Source: JAOUEA01 sp963734685 (lineage in GTDB: Bacteria; Actinomycetota; UBA4738; HRBIN12). Taken from it: DNA of 64,000 nucleotides. The position numbers and the translations under genes were made by a program. Positions 1-8,965 of this stretch are shown here, piece by piece; positions within the stretch are counted from its first letter, which is position 1; every line of letters starts with the position of its first letter. The DNA is taken from contig CAVTIC010000001.1 of the NCBI GenBank assembly GCA_963734685.1, positions 1 through 64,000 on the forward strand, given 5' to 3'. The notes under the pieces were generated by a model, which was not told the DNA's origin, searched no databases, and was given only the letters and a program-made list of their open reading frames with translations.

Positions 1-6
1 GGTCGG

Positions 7-88
7 TGGGAGGAGGAGGATTCGAACCTCCGTAGGCTACGCCGGCGACTTTACAGGCCGCTCCCTTTGGCCACTCGGGCATCCTCCC
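7..88 (-). tRNA. tRNA-Tyr (anticodon GTA)
   Basis: Read on the minus strand this is a complete 82-nt class II tRNA. The acceptor stem GGGAGGA pairs with TCCTCCC, the anticodon loop CTGTAAA contains GTA, a long variable arm follows, and the T-loop is GTTCGAATC. The discriminator base is A and CCA is not encoded. The long variable arm together with GTA identifies tRNA-Tyr. Confidence 0.95.
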
Positions 89-180
89 GTGGTGCACCTC
101 CGAGGATAGCGAACCGGCCCGCAACCCTGCACCGCTCCACCCGCCGTGGAGCCTTGCGCGGCGGCGGTTACCATGCGGCC

Positions 181-678
181 ATGGCCAAAGACCAGTTCTC
201 CTTCGACATCGTCTCCGAAGTGGACATGCAAGAGGTGCGCAACGCGGTGGACCAGACCGGGCGCGAGCTCTCGCAGCGGTTCGACTTCAAGGGCACCGAC
301 ACCTCGATCACCCTCGGCGAGGGCACGATCGAGCTGCACTCTTCCACCGAGGATCGCCTCAAGGCCGCGTGGCAGGTGCTGCAGGAGCGTGCGGTGAAGC
401 GGAGCATCCCGCTGAAGGCCCTGCAGGCCGGCGCGATCGAGGACGCGGCCAAAGGCACCTCCCGCCAGACGGTCACGATCGTCACCGGCATCAGCGACGA
501 GAAGACCAAGGAGATCTCGAAGTTCGTGCGTCAGTCAGTGCCGAAGATCCAGACGCAGATCCAGGGGGCGCAGGTCCGCGTGCTCGGCAAGAGCAAGGAC
601 GACCTGCAGGCCGCGATCCGAGCGGTGAAGGAGCACGACTTCGGCTTGGCCCTGCAGTTCACGAACTACCGTCCCTGA
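181..678 (+). CDS. yajQ: YajQ family (DUF520) nucleotide-binding protein
   Basis: This is a 165-residue cytosolic protein of normal YajQ length. It opens MAKDQFSFDIVSEVD, the usual start of the family, and carries the conserved RFDFKGTD segment near residues 38-45 and a C-terminal DFGLALQFTNYR. YajQ proteins have two ferredoxin-like lobes; some members bind cyclic di-GMP and act as transcriptional co-regulators, others were described as RNA or tRNA binding. The ATG at 181 is chosen because the family begins there. The gene stands alone next to the divergent tRNA-Tyr, so its regulation is not evident and ligand binding here is inferred only from family. Confidence 0.93.
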   Translation: MAKDQFSFDIVSEVDMQEVRNAVDQTGRELSQRFDFKGTDTSITLGEGTIELHSSTEDRLKAAWQVLQERAVKRSIPLKALQAGAIEDAAKGTSRQTVTIVTGISDEKTKEISKFVRQSVPKIQTQIQGAQVRVLGKSKDDLQAAIRAVKEHDFGLALQFTNYRP

Positions 679-758
679 TCAGGCTCGACCCCACCGACGT
701 CGCGTTGCGCGCGTCACCGGGGGACGAGTACCCTGGCCCGACTCAGGAGGTGATACGC

Positions 759-2141
759 GTGGACCTCGAACGGTTGAAGGCGCGCGCGGCGGAGATCGCC
801 GACACGGAGATGCAGGAGTGGCTGGCGCGGACCCAGGCGTCGGAGAAGCTGTACCAGCGGGCGACGAAGTCGCTGCCCAACGGCGTGGTCTCGAACTTCC
901 AGACGGGCGACCCCTACCCCGTCTACCTCAAGCACGGCAAGGGCTCCACGGTCACCGACGTCGACGACAACGTCTACACCGACTTCCACGGCGGCTTCGG
1001 CGTGAACGTCGTCGGCCACGCACATCCCAAGATCGTCGAGGCGATCAAGAAGGCCGCCGACGACGCGATCCATTTCGCGGTCACCACCGAGGCGACGGTC
1101 GCCCTCGCCGAAGAGATCTGCTCGCGCTTCCAGTGCGAGCAGATGCGCTTCGTGAACTCGGGCACCGAGGCCACGATGGACGCGATCCGCGTGGCGCGGG
1201 CAGCCACCGGCCGGGACAGGATCATCAAGATGGAAGGCTCCTACCACGGCCACCACGACTCGGTGCTCTTCTCGGTCGTGCCCGAGGCCGACGTGCTCGA
1301 CCTCCGCCACAGCGTCGATCAGAGCGGCAAGCCCTGGTACACGACGCAGCCGACCTCCAAGGGCGTACCGCGAGCGCTGTGGGACACCACGATCATCGTG
1401 CCCTTCAATGACGCCTCGGCGGTCGAGGCAGCGTTCACCGACAACCCCGGCCAGGTCGCGGCGGTGATCCTCGAGCCCGTGATGATGAACATCGGCATCG
1501 TGGTGCCGGCAGAAGGCTACCTGCAGGCTCTGAAGGAAACCTGCGAGCGGCACGGCGCCGTGTTGATCTTCGACGAGGTCAAATGCGGTGGCACGATCGC
1601 CTATGGCGGCGCAGCGGAACGCTTCGGCGTGGTGCCGCACCTCGCCGCCTGGGCCAAGGCGATCGGCGGCGGCGCGACGACCGGCGCCTTCGGCGGCGAG
1701 GCCGGCATCATGGAGCACGTCACGAAGGGCGCGGCGCAGCAGGGCACCTTCAACGGGAACCCGCTCTCCTCGGCGGTCGGCCTCGCGGCGCTCACCCAGG
1801 TGCTCACCCGCGACGCCTACGACCATCTCGGCAAGCTCGGCACGATGCTCTCCGAGGGGTGCGACAGGGCGATCGCCGAGAGCGGCATCCCGGCGCACAC
1901 CGTCGACCTCGGCGCGAAGGGCTGCGTGTCGTACAGGTCCGAGCCCCTCACGAACTACCGGGACTTCCTGGAGACGATCCCCGACATCTACTGGGCCTCG
2001 TACCCGTGGATGGTGAACCGCGGCATCTTCATGACCCCCGGCGATGAGGAACAGTGGACGATCTCGGTGCAGCACACCGAGGACGACATCCAGAAGTACG
2101 TCGACGCGTTCGGCGAGTTCTGCCAGCAGCTCGTGCGCTGA
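759..2141 (+). CDS. Class III (glutamate-1-semialdehyde aminomutase-like) aminotransferase
   Basis: A 460-residue PLP-dependent fold-type I enzyme. It has the SGTEATMDAIRVAR phosphate-binding segment, GSYHGHHDS, FDEVKCG (PLP-pyridine aspartate) and the AKAIGGG motif whose lysine forms the Schiff base, followed by QGTFNGNPLS. These features match the HemL/GSA-aminotransferase branch of class III. The GTG start at 759 is chosen because AGGAGG lies 8 bases upstream and the preceding in-frame sequence is not conserved. Because no other tetrapyrrole gene is nearby, and HemL-like paralogues use many amino or keto substrates, the true substrate is open; hemL itself is possible but not proved. Confidence 0.85.
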   Translation: MDLERLKARAAEIADTEMQEWLARTQASEKLYQRATKSLPNGVVSNFQTGDPYPVYLKHGKGSTVTDVDDNVYTDFHGGFGVNVVGHAHPKIVEAIKKAADDAIHFAVTTEATVALAEEICSRFQCEQMRFVNSGTEATMDAIRVARAATGRDRIIKMEGSYHGHHDSVLFSVVPEADVLDLRHSVDQSGKPWYTTQPTSKGVPRALWDTTIIVPFNDASAVEAAFTDNPGQVAAVILEPVMMNIGIVVPAEGYLQALKETCERHGAVLIFDEVKCGGTIAYGGAAERFGVVPHLAAWAKAIGGGATTGAFGGEAGIMEHVTKGAAQQGTFNGNPLSSAVGLAALTQVLTRDAYDHLGKLGTMLSEGCDRAIAESGIPAHTVDLGAKGCVSYRSEPLTNYRDFLETIPDIYWASYPWMVNRGIFMTPGDEEQWTISVQHTEDDIQKYVDAFGEFCQQLVR

Positions 2142-2159
2142 GCACGGCGTCAGGCGCGG

Positions 2160-2186
2160 AAGGGCCGGCCCGGCGGGCCGGCCCTT
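2160..2186 (+). terminator. Perfect 11-bp GC hairpin after the aminotransferase
   Basis: A perfect inverted repeat (AAGGGCCGGCC, 5-base loop, GGCCGGCCCTT) lies 18 bases after the aminotransferase stop. There is no clear T-tract, as is common for hairpin terminators of high-GC actinomycetes. It would separate this gene from the decarboxylase starting at 2209. Confidence 0.6.
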
Positions 2187-2208
2187 CGTGTTCCCAGGGG
2201 GATGCGAC

Positions 2209-3591
2209 ATGGACGAGATGCACCGCTACACCGACGAGACCGAGGCTCTGTCGCGGGCGATCGTGGCCTACGCTCGCAGCCGCATCGCGAGCCCACAACC
2301 GCTCGACGGCTCGGCGACCGGCGACGAGCTGACGAGTCTCGCGGGCGAGACGATCACCCCCGAAGGGATCGGCGGCGAGGAGGCGCTCAGGGTGTGGAGC
2401 GAGGTGCTCGCGCCCGCGACGATCTCGACCGATCACCCGTCGTCGATGGCCTTCGTGCCCGGCGCGCCCACGAAGGCCGCGGTGCTCTTCGATCTCGTCG
2501 TCGGCGCATCGTCGACGATCGCCGCGGGATGGATCGACGGCGCCGGCGCGATCTGGGCAGAGAACCAAGCCCTGCGCTGGCTCGCCGATCTCGCAGGGTT
2601 CCCGGGGTCGGCCGGCGGCGCGTTCGTGAGCGGCGGCTCGGCGGGCAACCTCTCGGCCCTGGTCGCAGCTCGCGCGCAGGCTGCCGAGCGACTCGGCGCG
2701 CGGCCCGCCACCGGCTGGACGATCGCGGTCGCCGACAGCGTGCACTCCTCGGTCGCGACCGCCGCCCGCGTGATCGACGTGGGGGTCGTCCGCGTGACCG
2801 GCGACGAACGCGGGCGGCTCACCGGCGACGCGTTGGCCTCCGCGCTCGACGCCCTCGACCCCGAGGAGGCCGCGAGCGTCTTCGCCGTGGTCGCGAGCGC
2901 GGGCGCCACCAACGCCGGCACCGTGGACGACCTCGCCGGCGTCGCCGACGTCTGCTCGGCTCGCGGGATCTGGTTCCACGTCGACGGCGCCTACGGTGGG
3001 GCCGGGCTCGTCGCGCCGACGGTGCGCGAACGGTACCGGGGCATCGAGCGCGCCGACTCGTTCATCATCGATCCGCACAAGTGGCTGTTCGCCCCATACG
3101 ACTGCTGCGCGCTCGTCTACCGCGATCCGACGACGGCGCACGGCGTGTTCCGGCAGGAGGCCAGCTACCTCGACACCGTGAATCAGCCCGGCGCCGCGTG
3201 GAGCGAGTGGAACCCGGCGGACTACGCCTACCACCTGACCCGCCGGGCCCGTGGCCTCCCGCTCTGGTTCTCGATCGCGACCTACGGCACCGACGCGTAC
3301 CGCGACGCGGTGGAGCGGGTGCTCAGCCTCACCCGGGAGACCGCCGAGGAGATCCGGGCCCGCGACGACCTCGAGCTGGTGATGGACCCCGAGCTGTCGG
3401 TCGTGTTGTTCCGGCGGCTGGGGTGGAGCGGCGAGGACTACGAGGCCTGGTGGCGGCGGCTGCTCGAGGCCCAGATCGCCTTCGTGCAACCTACGTCGTG
3501 GAAGGGCGAGAAGCTCGCCCGGCTCTGCTTCGTGAACCCGCGGACGACGATCGACCATGTCCGCGCCGTGCTCGGCACGATGGCGTCGTGA
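2209..3591 (+). CDS. Pyridoxal-dependent decarboxylase (group II, aromatic amino acid/glutamate type)
   Basis: A 460-residue enzyme of the DOPA/aromatic-L-amino-acid decarboxylase superfamily. Visible landmarks are GGAFVSGGSAGNLSAL (PLP phosphate binding, near residues 136-151), WFHVDGAYGG with the aspartate that pairs with the PLP nitrogen, and IDPHKWLFAPYDC with the Schiff-base lysine. The N-terminal region corresponds to the substrate-gate part of the family. The ATG at 2209 is preceded by CAGGGGG. Substrate cannot be read from sequence: aromatic amino acids, glutamate or diaminobutyrate are all used in this family. It stands between a hairpin and an insertion sequence, so no pathway partner is visible. 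Confidence 0.88.
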   Translation: MDEMHRYTDETEALSRAIVAYARSRIASPQPLDGSATGDELTSLAGETITPEGIGGEEALRVWSEVLAPATISTDHPSSMAFVPGAPTKAAVLFDLVVGASSTIAAGWIDGAGAIWAENQALRWLADLAGFPGSAGGAFVSGGSAGNLSALVAARAQAAERLGARPATGWTIAVADSVHSSVATAARVIDVGVVRVTGDERGRLTGDALASALDALDPEEAASVFAVVASAGATNAGTVDDLAGVADVCSARGIWFHVDGAYGGAGLVAPTVRERYRGIERADSFIIDPHKWLFAPYDCCALVYRDPTTAHGVFRQEASYLDTVNQPGAAWSEWNPADYAYHLTRRARGLPLWFSIATYGTDAYRDAVERVLSLTRETAEEIRARDDLELVMDPELSVVLFRRLGWSGEDYEAWWRRLLEAQIAFVQPTSWKGEKLARLCFVNPRTTIDHVRAVLGTMAS

Positions 3592-3611
3592 CGCTTCGTG
3601 TCTCGCGCGGC

Positions 3612-3668
3612 GACTTGGCAGGGACCTCACGAGCTCTGCGCTGTGGGGTTGACCCGCTTTCACGGACA
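3612..3668 (+). repeat. Left terminal inverted repeat of the IS3 element
   Basis: This 57-base segment matches the reverse complement of 4861-4917 at 42 of 57 positions by hand alignment without gaps. The outer 17 bases and an internal GGGGTTG block are identical, and the innermost block is highly similar. Confidence 0.85.
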
Positions 3669-3704
3669 CCCTAGGACTGGCTCAGCCAGGGAAGGGGGTG
3701 CCGG

Positions 3705-3989
3705 GTGCCGAATCATCCGTTCGCCTATCCGGACGAGCTGCGAGCTGAAGGGGTCCGACTCTGCCGTGAGGAAGGTCTCTCGGCCACCAAGGTGGCGGCA
3801 CGCCTGGGGGTCAGTCGCCCGACCGTCCAGGACTGGGTTCGCGCAGCAGAGGCGAAGGCCGATGGCGTCGCCAGCGATGACAAGGCGGAGATCCGCCGGC
3901 TGCAGAAGGAGCTGCGCCATGCCCTTCAGGAACGCGACATCCTGAAAAAAGCAGTCGCCTTCTTCGCGCGGGAGAGCGAGGACCGGTGA
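3705..3989 (+). CDS. IS3-family transposase OrfA
   Basis: A 94-residue protein with an N-terminal helix-turn-helix (ELRAEGVRLCREEGLSATKV to RPTVQDW, about residues 9-46) and a C-terminal leucine-zipper-like helix (IRRLQKELRHALQERDILKKA, about 62-82), the standard OrfA plan. It binds the IS ends and regulates transposition. The GTG start follows an AAGGGGG Shine-Dalgarno. It overlaps orfB by four bases (GTGA) in the -1 frame, and an A6G stretch lies 34 bases before its stop codon. Confidence 0.92.
   Translation: MPNHPFAYPDELRAEGVRLCREEGLSATKVAARLGVSRPTVQDWVRAAEAKADGVASDDKAEIRRLQKELRHALQERDILKKAVAFFARESEDR
3945..3951 (+). promoter_or_regulatory. Candidate -1 programmed frameshift site (A6G)
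   Basis: The run AAAAAAG is the classic slippery motif of IS3-family elements. Here the orfA codons are AAA AAA G, one register from the usual A AAA AAG. The -1 frame stays open from this point into orfB, so slippage would make a continuous OrfAB transposase. A downstream stimulatory structure was not modelled. Confidence 0.55.
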
Positions 3990-4870
3990 GCGCCTACCGG
4001 TTCATCGCGGCGGAGCGGGCGAGCTACCCGGTGGTGCTGATGTGTCAGGTCCTCGGGGTCTCACGCTCGGGCTTCTACGACTGGAGCCGTCGAGCACCGT
4101 CGCGGCGAGCGATCGCCGACCGGGCGCTCATCCAGCGGATCCGCGAGATCCATCGCGACTCCAGAGGCACCTACGGGGCGCCGAGGATCACCGCCGAGCT
4201 CAGGGCCCAAGACGTCCGGGTCTCCCGCAAGCGGATCGCCCGGCTGATGCGGCGTGCACGGCTGCAGGGCAAACACCTCCGACGCCCGCCCACGATCCGC
4301 CGCAAGGGGTTCACGCGCCCGATGCCCGATCTCGTGGACAGGCGGTTCGACCCGGGTGCTCGCGATCGTGTCTGGGCAGCCGACATCACCTACGTCGCGA
4401 CCGACCAAGGGTGGCTGCACCTGGCCGTGGTGATGGACCTGCACTCGCGCAAGGTCGTGGGCTGGTCGACCGCGGATCACCTGCGCACCGAGCTGCCTCT
4501 CGGGGCCCTCGAGATGGCCATCGCCCACCGCAGGCCGGCTCGAGGCCTCGTCCACCACTCCGATCACGGAACACAGTTCATGTCGATGGAGTTCGCCGAG
4601 CGTACCCACCGGGCCGGCATCGAGCTGTCGATGGGCGCCAACGGCTCGGCCTACGACAACGCGGTCGTCGAGAGCTTCTTCGCCACGATCAAACGAGAGC
4701 GGCTGCGCGACGAGCGCTTCCTCACCCGGGCACACGCCCGAACGGCGATCGCCGAATGGATCGAGGTCTTCTACAACTGCCGGAGGCGCCATTCGACGCT
4801 CGGCTACCTCTCGCCGGTCGAGTTCGAACGGACACACGCGACGAGAGAACACAGACGACGTGTCCGTTGA
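3986..4870 (+). CDS. IS3-family transposase OrfB (DDE integrase core)
   Basis: A 294-residue transposase catalytic subunit. It has an N-terminal HTH_21-type region (SRSGFYDW, RDSRGTYGAPRITAEL) and an rve integrase core with the DDE triad: aspartate in WAADITYV, aspartate in HHSDHGTQF, and glutamate in NAVVESFFATIKRE. The conserved C-terminal RRRHSTLGYLSPVEFE is present, so the protein looks intact. Translation may begin at the GTG overlapping the orfA stop, but functional transposase in this family is normally an OrfAB frameshift fusion. Confidence 0.93.
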   Translation: MSAYRFIAAERASYPVVLMCQVLGVSRSGFYDWSRRAPSRRAIADRALIQRIREIHRDSRGTYGAPRITAELRAQDVRVSRKRIARLMRRARLQGKHLRRPPTIRRKGFTRPMPDLVDRRFDPGARDRVWAADITYVATDQGWLHLAVVMDLHSRKVVGWSTADHLRTELPLGALEMAIAHRRPARGLVHHSDHGTQFMSMEFAERTHRAGIELSMGANGSAYDNAVVESFFATIKRERLRDERFLTRAHARTAIAEWIEVFYNCRRRHSTLGYLSPVEFERTHATREHRRRVR

Positions 4871-4917
4871 ACCGGGGCAACCCCAGCTGGCGCCACTACG
4901 GAGGTCCCTGCCAAGTC
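4861..4917 (-). repeat. Right terminal inverted repeat of the IS3 element
   Basis: This is the inverted partner of 3612-3668. It begins within the last codons of orfB, as is typical for compact IS elements, and its outer 17 bases are the exact complement of the left end. Confidence 0.85.
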
Positions 4918-4969
4918 ACGGCCCGAAGAGACCCGCGCTACGGGCAACCCAACCGACACGCGGGCGGCT

Positions 4970-5851
4970 TCAGCGCCCGATCGGGCCCTGCCTCCGCAGG
5001 ATCTCGTCCTCGACCGCCAACAGCCGCGCGACACGCTCCTCGGTCGGGGGATGGGTCGAGAACAGGCTCATGAACCCCCGGCCTTTCAACGCCGCGAGCG
5101 GGTTCACGATGAACAGATGGGCCTCACCGGGCTGCAGCGACTGCGGCGGCGGCACCTGACGGCTCGTCTGCTCCAGCTTCTGCAGGGCGCCCGCGAGCGC
5201 CTTCGGATCCTGCGAGAGGAACGCGCCGGACTCATCGGCTTGGAACTCCCGCGACCGGGAGACCGCCATCTGGATCAGCCCGGCCGCGATCGGGGCGAGG
5301 AGCCACGCGGCCAGGAGCGCGATCGGGTTGGCGCCATCGTCGTCGCCGCCGAACCATAACGCCATCCAGGCGAGGTAGCTGATCGACGTGCCGATCGCCG
5401 CGGCGATCGAGCTCACGAGGATGTCGCGGTTCGCGACGTGGCTGAGCTCGTGCGCGAGTACGCCGCGGAGCTCACGCTCGTCGAGGATCTGCAGGATGCC
5501 TTTGGTGACGGACACCTTCGCGTCGCGCGGGTTCCGCCCCGTCGCGAAGGCGTTGGGCTGTTGCATGTCCGAGACGTAGATGCCCGGCATCGGCATGTCG
5601 TTGGCCTGCGTCAGCTCGCGCACGATGCTGTAGAGCTGCGGGTACTCCTGCTCGGTGACCGGGCGCGACCGCGTCGCGCGCACCGCCACCGAACCGGACC
5701 ACCAGTACATCGCGAAGTTGAATCCGAGGCCGAGCACGAGGGCGACCGTCATGCCCGCACGGCCGCCGATCAGTGCGCCGACCGCGAGGAACAATCCCAT
5801 TAGTCCCGCGATCAGCAGCCAGGTCTTCGCTCGGTTGATGCCAGGTGTCAC
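4970..5851 (-). CDS. htpX: HtpX-type M48 membrane metalloprotease
   Basis: A 293-residue zinc endopeptidase of the inner membrane that degrades misfolded membrane proteins. Two transmembrane segments lie at about residues 11-50, the zinc motif HELSH is at 134-138, two further membrane segments follow at about 147-195, and the third zinc ligand is the glutamate of SREFQADESGA near 202. The C-terminal THPPTEERVARL is typical. The GTG start at 5851 is preceded by AGGAGG at 8 bases. It is the last gene of the long minus-strand respiratory run, 77 bases after nuoN; membrane quality control beside complex I is reasonable, but co-transcription is not shown. Confidence 0.93.
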   Translation of the reverse strand: MTPGINRAKTWLLIAGLMGLFLAVGALIGGRAGMTVALVLGLGFNFAMYWWSGSVAVRATRSRPVTEQEYPQLYSIVRELTQANDMPMPGIYVSDMQQPNAFATGRNPRDAKVSVTKGILQILDERELRGVLAHELSHVANRDILVSSIAAAIGTSISYLAWMALWFGGDDDGANPIALLAAWLLAPIAAGLIQMAVSRSREFQADESGAFLSQDPKALAGALQKLEQTSRQVPPPQSLQPGEAHLFIVNPLAALKGRGFMSLFSTHPPTEERVARLLAVEDEILRRQGPIGR

Positions 5852-5928
5852 GTGTCATCCCTCCTCGAGCGGATGCTCTCACGCGAGGTTCGATACGAGC
5901 GGGGCGGAGGTTCGATGCGGGCTACCTG

Positions 5929-7401
5929 CTACGGGCCGAGCCCGACCAGCGTCGAGAGGTCCGCGAGCCGCGCGAACGGGTTCGGCAGCACGAAGATCAC
6001 GATGAGGGCGACCGTGGCGAGGGCCACCACTGCCGTCACGAGCGTCGGCACGCGCAACGGAGACGCGTCGACCGGCTCGCGGAAGATCATCTGCCGCGGC
6101 ACGAGGAAGTAGTAGTAGATGCTGATCACGGAGTTCACGAGCATCGCCACCGCGAGCCACGGTCCCAGGGAGCCGCCACGCTCGATCGCTGCCTGGAAGA
6201 TCAGGATCTTCGCCCAGAAACCTCCCGTAGGCGGCACGCCGGCGAGCGAGATCATGAAGATCGTCATCCCGATCGCGAGGATCGGAGCGGTCTTCGCGAG
6301 CCCGGCGAAGTCGGAGATCAGCAGGGTGGGGTGGCGCCGCGAGACCGCCACGGTCACGGCGAACGCTCCGAGGGTCATGATGCCGTAGATCAAGATGTAG
6401 GCGACCGCCGCCGAGAACGCCGAGCGATTCACCGCCGCGTCGTCGGTCACCAGCGCGAACGTCATCAAGATGTAGCCCGCCTGCGCGATGCCGGAGTAGG
6501 CCAGCAGCCGCACGATCTGGGTCTGCTGCAACGCCACGAGGTTCCCGATCGTCATCGTCGCTACCGAGAGGAACGCGAAGATCGGCACCCAGAACTCGTT
6601 CTGGCCGATGAAGGCCACGAACATCAGCTGCAGCAGCCCCGCGAACCCGGCGGCGCTCGAGGCCACCGCGAGGAACGCGGCCACCGGCACGGGGGCACCC
6701 TCGTAGGTGTCGGGCGCCCAGAACTGGAACGGGAACGCCGAGACCTTGAACGCGAACCCGACCACCACGAACAGGATCGCCGCGAATGCCAGCGTTTCCA
6801 GCTCTGGCGGGATCGCCGAGAGCGCCACGGCGATGTCGTCCAGCTTCGTGGCGCCGTCGGTCACGCCGTAGATCAAGCTCATGCCGAAGAGCATCACCGC
6901 GGTGGAGAGCACACCGATGATGAAGAACTTCACCCCGGCCTCGTTCGACTTCACATCGCCCTTACGGAACGCGGCCATCAGGAACCCGGGCGCCGACACG
7001 AGCTCGAGCGCGATGAACAACAGCAGCAGGTCGCGGGAGCTCGGCATCATCACGCAGCCGAGGAACGAGGTGAGCAGCAGGAAGTAGTACTCCCCCTGGT
7101 AGAAGCCGCCCTCGCGGAAGTACCGCAACGACAACGAGAGCACCACGAGCGCGACGACCAGGAAGAAACCCTTGAACAACAGGGCGTACTCGTCGACGAC
7201 GTAGGTGCCACCGAAGCTCACGCGGGTGCCCGCGCCGATCAACGAGATCACCGCCGCGAGCGATCCCAGCACGCCCACGAGCCCGATCGGCATGGCGAAC
7301 CATTTCGCGCGCTCGGGCAGGAAGAGGTCGACCACGAGCACGAGGAGGATCGTGCTCGACAGGACGAGCTCCGGCAGCAGGGCGTGGTAGTCGATGTTCA
7401 T
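5929..7401 (-). CDS. nuoN: NADH-quinone oxidoreductase subunit N (incomplete cluster)
   Basis: A 490-residue antiporter-like proton-pumping subunit of complex I. Its many hydrophobic helices include the family segments FEVSAFPFQFW-like FKVSAFPFQFWAPDTYEGAP, RLLAYSGIAQAGYI and GVPPTGGFWAK. The lysines used in the proton path of this family are present in these segments. It closes the first complex I cluster (nuoABCHIJKLMN). It follows nuoM by only 9 bases. Length is normal for NuoN, and it differs clearly from the second NuoN encoded at 15826-17271. Confidence 0.95.
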   Translation of the reverse strand: MNIDYHALLPELVLSSTILLVLVVDLFLPERAKWFAMPIGLVGVLGSLAAVISLIGAGTRVSFGGTYVVDEYALLFKGFFLVVALVVLSLSLRYFREGGFYQGEYYFLLLTSFLGCVMMPSSRDLLLLFIALELVSAPGFLMAAFRKGDVKSNEAGVKFFIIGVLSTAVMLFGMSLIYGVTDGATKLDDIAVALSAIPPELETLAFAAILFVVVGFAFKVSAFPFQFWAPDTYEGAPVPVAAFLAVASSAAGFAGLLQLMFVAFIGQNEFWVPIFAFLSVATMTIGNLVALQQTQIVRLLAYSGIAQAGYILMTFALVTDDAAVNRSAFSAAVAYILIYGIMTLGAFAVTVAVSRRHPTLLISDFAGLAKTAPILAIGMTIFMISLAGVPPTGGFWAKILIFQAAIERGGSLGPWLAVAMLVNSVISIYYYFLVPRQMIFREPVDASPLRVPTLVTAVVALATVALIVIFVLPNPFARLADLSTLVGLGP

Positions 7402-7410
7402 CGAGGTCGC

Positions 7411-8946
7411 CTAGCTCCCCAGCAGGCTCATCAGACCACCCACGGCCTCGTCGGTGACGCCGAACACGAGCTTCGGATAGAGGCCGAGCACGAGGGTCAG
7501 CACGAGCAGCGGCAGCCACGAGACCCACTCGATCGCGAGCACGTCGCTGAGGCCGGCTTCCTTCCAGCGCTCGGGCTGGTTCCCCATGTTCACGCGCTGG
7601 AGCATCCAGAGGAAGTAGCCGGCGGTGAGCACCGTGCCGATGCCACCCATCACCATGAAGAGCCGGAACAGCCCGACCTGGTCGGCGAGGAAGACCTGGT
7701 TCGGGTCGAACGAGCTCAGCAGGGCCATCACCTCGCCCCAGAAGCCGGCGAGCCCGGGCAGGCCGAGCGAGGCGATCGCGACGAACGCGAAGACGCTGCC
7801 GAGCTTGGGGAGCCCCTGCAGCATGCCCCCACCGATCTCCGAGATCTGCCGGGTGTGGTAGCGGTCGTAGATCGACCCGACGCAGAAGAACAACATGCCC
7901 GTGATCACGCCGTGGGCGACCATGCCGAAGAGCGCCGCCTGGATGCCGATCTCGGTGAGCGTCGCGATGCCGAGCATCACGAAGCCCATGTGCCCCACCG
8001 ACGAGAACGCGATCAGTCGCTTCAGGTCCTTCTGCGCGAGGCAGGCGAGCGCCGCGTACACGATCGCGATCGCGGCGAGCGCACCGATCCACGGGGCGTA
8101 CTTCTGTGCGCCGTACGGCAGGAACGGGATCGCGATGCGGATGAACCCGTACGTGCCCATCTTCAGCATGATGCCGGCCAGCAGCACGGAGCCGATCGTG
8201 GGGGCCTCGGTGTGCGCGTCGGGCAGCCACGTATGGAACGGCCACATCGGCACCTTCACCGCGAACCCGAGGGCCACGGCGCCGAAGACGATCAGCTGGA
8301 ACGTCTGGCTGAAGCCTCCGGTCACTCCGAAGTCGCGCAGCACCACCATGTCGAAGGTGTGCGGATCGGGGCCTTGGAAGTACATCGCCAGGAACCCCAA
8401 GAGCATGAAGATCGACCCGAAGAGCGTGTACAGGAAGAACTTGATCGCCGCGTACTCGCGGTTGGACGACCCCCAGATGCCGATCAGGAAGTACATCGGC
8501 ACCAGCACCAGCTCCCAGAACACGAAGAACAGGATCAGGTCGAACGCGATGAACGTGCCCGCCATGCCGGTCTCGAGCAGCAGCATCAGCCCGAGGAACG
8601 CCTTCGTGCGGCCGGGGTCCGGCACGTAGCGCCACGTGTAGATCGCGCAGAGGAATGAGAGCAGGAACGTCAGCACGTACAGGGGCATCGAGATGCCGTC
8701 GATGCCGACGTGGTAGTTCACGCCGATCGAGCTGATCCATTCCACGTTCAAGACGTACTGCAGGCCGTCGACGCCGTAGTCGAACCCCACCGCGATCGCC
8801 ACGGCGAGCACGAGCGCCGCGCCGGTGAACACGATGCCGAGGGCGCGGACCGCGCGCTCCTTGTCTCGCGGCATCACCGCGATCACCAGCGCGCCCGCGA
8901 TGGGCAGCAGCGTGGTGATCGTGATGGCCGAGTTCTCCCAGGTCAT
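7411..8946 (-). CDS. nuoM: NADH-quinone oxidoreductase subunit M (incomplete cluster)
   Basis: A 511-residue polytopic proton-pumping subunit. Diagnostic stretches are FFVFWELVLVPMYFLIG with the key membrane glutamate, KVPMWPFHTWLPDAHTEAPT, KRLIAFSSVGHMG and GLPGLAGFWGE. The ATG at 8946 has GGAGG four bases upstream. Unlike the nuoM of the complete cluster (17268-18810), this copy is open throughout, which helps show that the other one carries an insertion. Confidence 0.96.
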   Translation of the reverse strand: MTWENSAITITTLLPIAGALVIAVMPRDKERAVRALGIVFTGAALVLAVAIAVGFDYGVDGLQYVLNVEWISSIGVNYHVGIDGISMPLYVLTFLLSFLCAIYTWRYVPDPGRTKAFLGLMLLLETGMAGTFIAFDLILFFVFWELVLVPMYFLIGIWGSSNREYAAIKFFLYTLFGSIFMLLGFLAMYFQGPDPHTFDMVVLRDFGVTGGFSQTFQLIVFGAVALGFAVKVPMWPFHTWLPDAHTEAPTIGSVLLAGIMLKMGTYGFIRIAIPFLPYGAQKYAPWIGALAAIAIVYAALACLAQKDLKRLIAFSSVGHMGFVMLGIATLTEIGIQAALFGMVAHGVITGMLFFCVGSIYDRYHTRQISEIGGGMLQGLPKLGSVFAFVAIASLGLPGLAGFWGEVMALLSSFDPNQVFLADQVGLFRLFMVMGGIGTVLTAGYFLWMLQRVNMGNQPERWKEAGLSDVLAIEWVSWLPLLVLTLVLGLYPKLVFGVTDEAVGGLMSLLGS

Positions 8947-8965
8947 GTGGCCTCCACGCTTCCTC

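Larger units (their letters stand above)
3612..4918 (+). mobile_element. IS3-family insertion sequence, apparently complete
   Basis: An element of about 1.3 kb containing overlapping orfA and orfB and bounded by long imperfect terminal inverted repeats. The outermost 17 bases of the repeats are identical. CGGC occurs at 3608-3611 and 4919-4922; if the right end includes the A at 4918 (giving a CA terminus) this would be a 4-bp target duplication, a usual size for IS3 relatives. It inserted just after the decarboxylase stop codon and interrupts no recognisable gene. Confidence 0.88.

Noticed and set aside
714..2210. Minus-strand open frame opposite the class III aminotransferase
   Set aside because: Low-complexity Val/Asp/His/Arg composition typical of antisense shadows; the plus strand carries clear PLP motifs.
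5845..8658. Long plus-strand open frame of over 900 codons opposite nuoN and nuoM
   Set aside because: It is rich in Arg, His, Glu and Asp, has no motif, and is exactly antisense to two well-conserved genes. Such frames arise from codon bias in GC-rich DNA.
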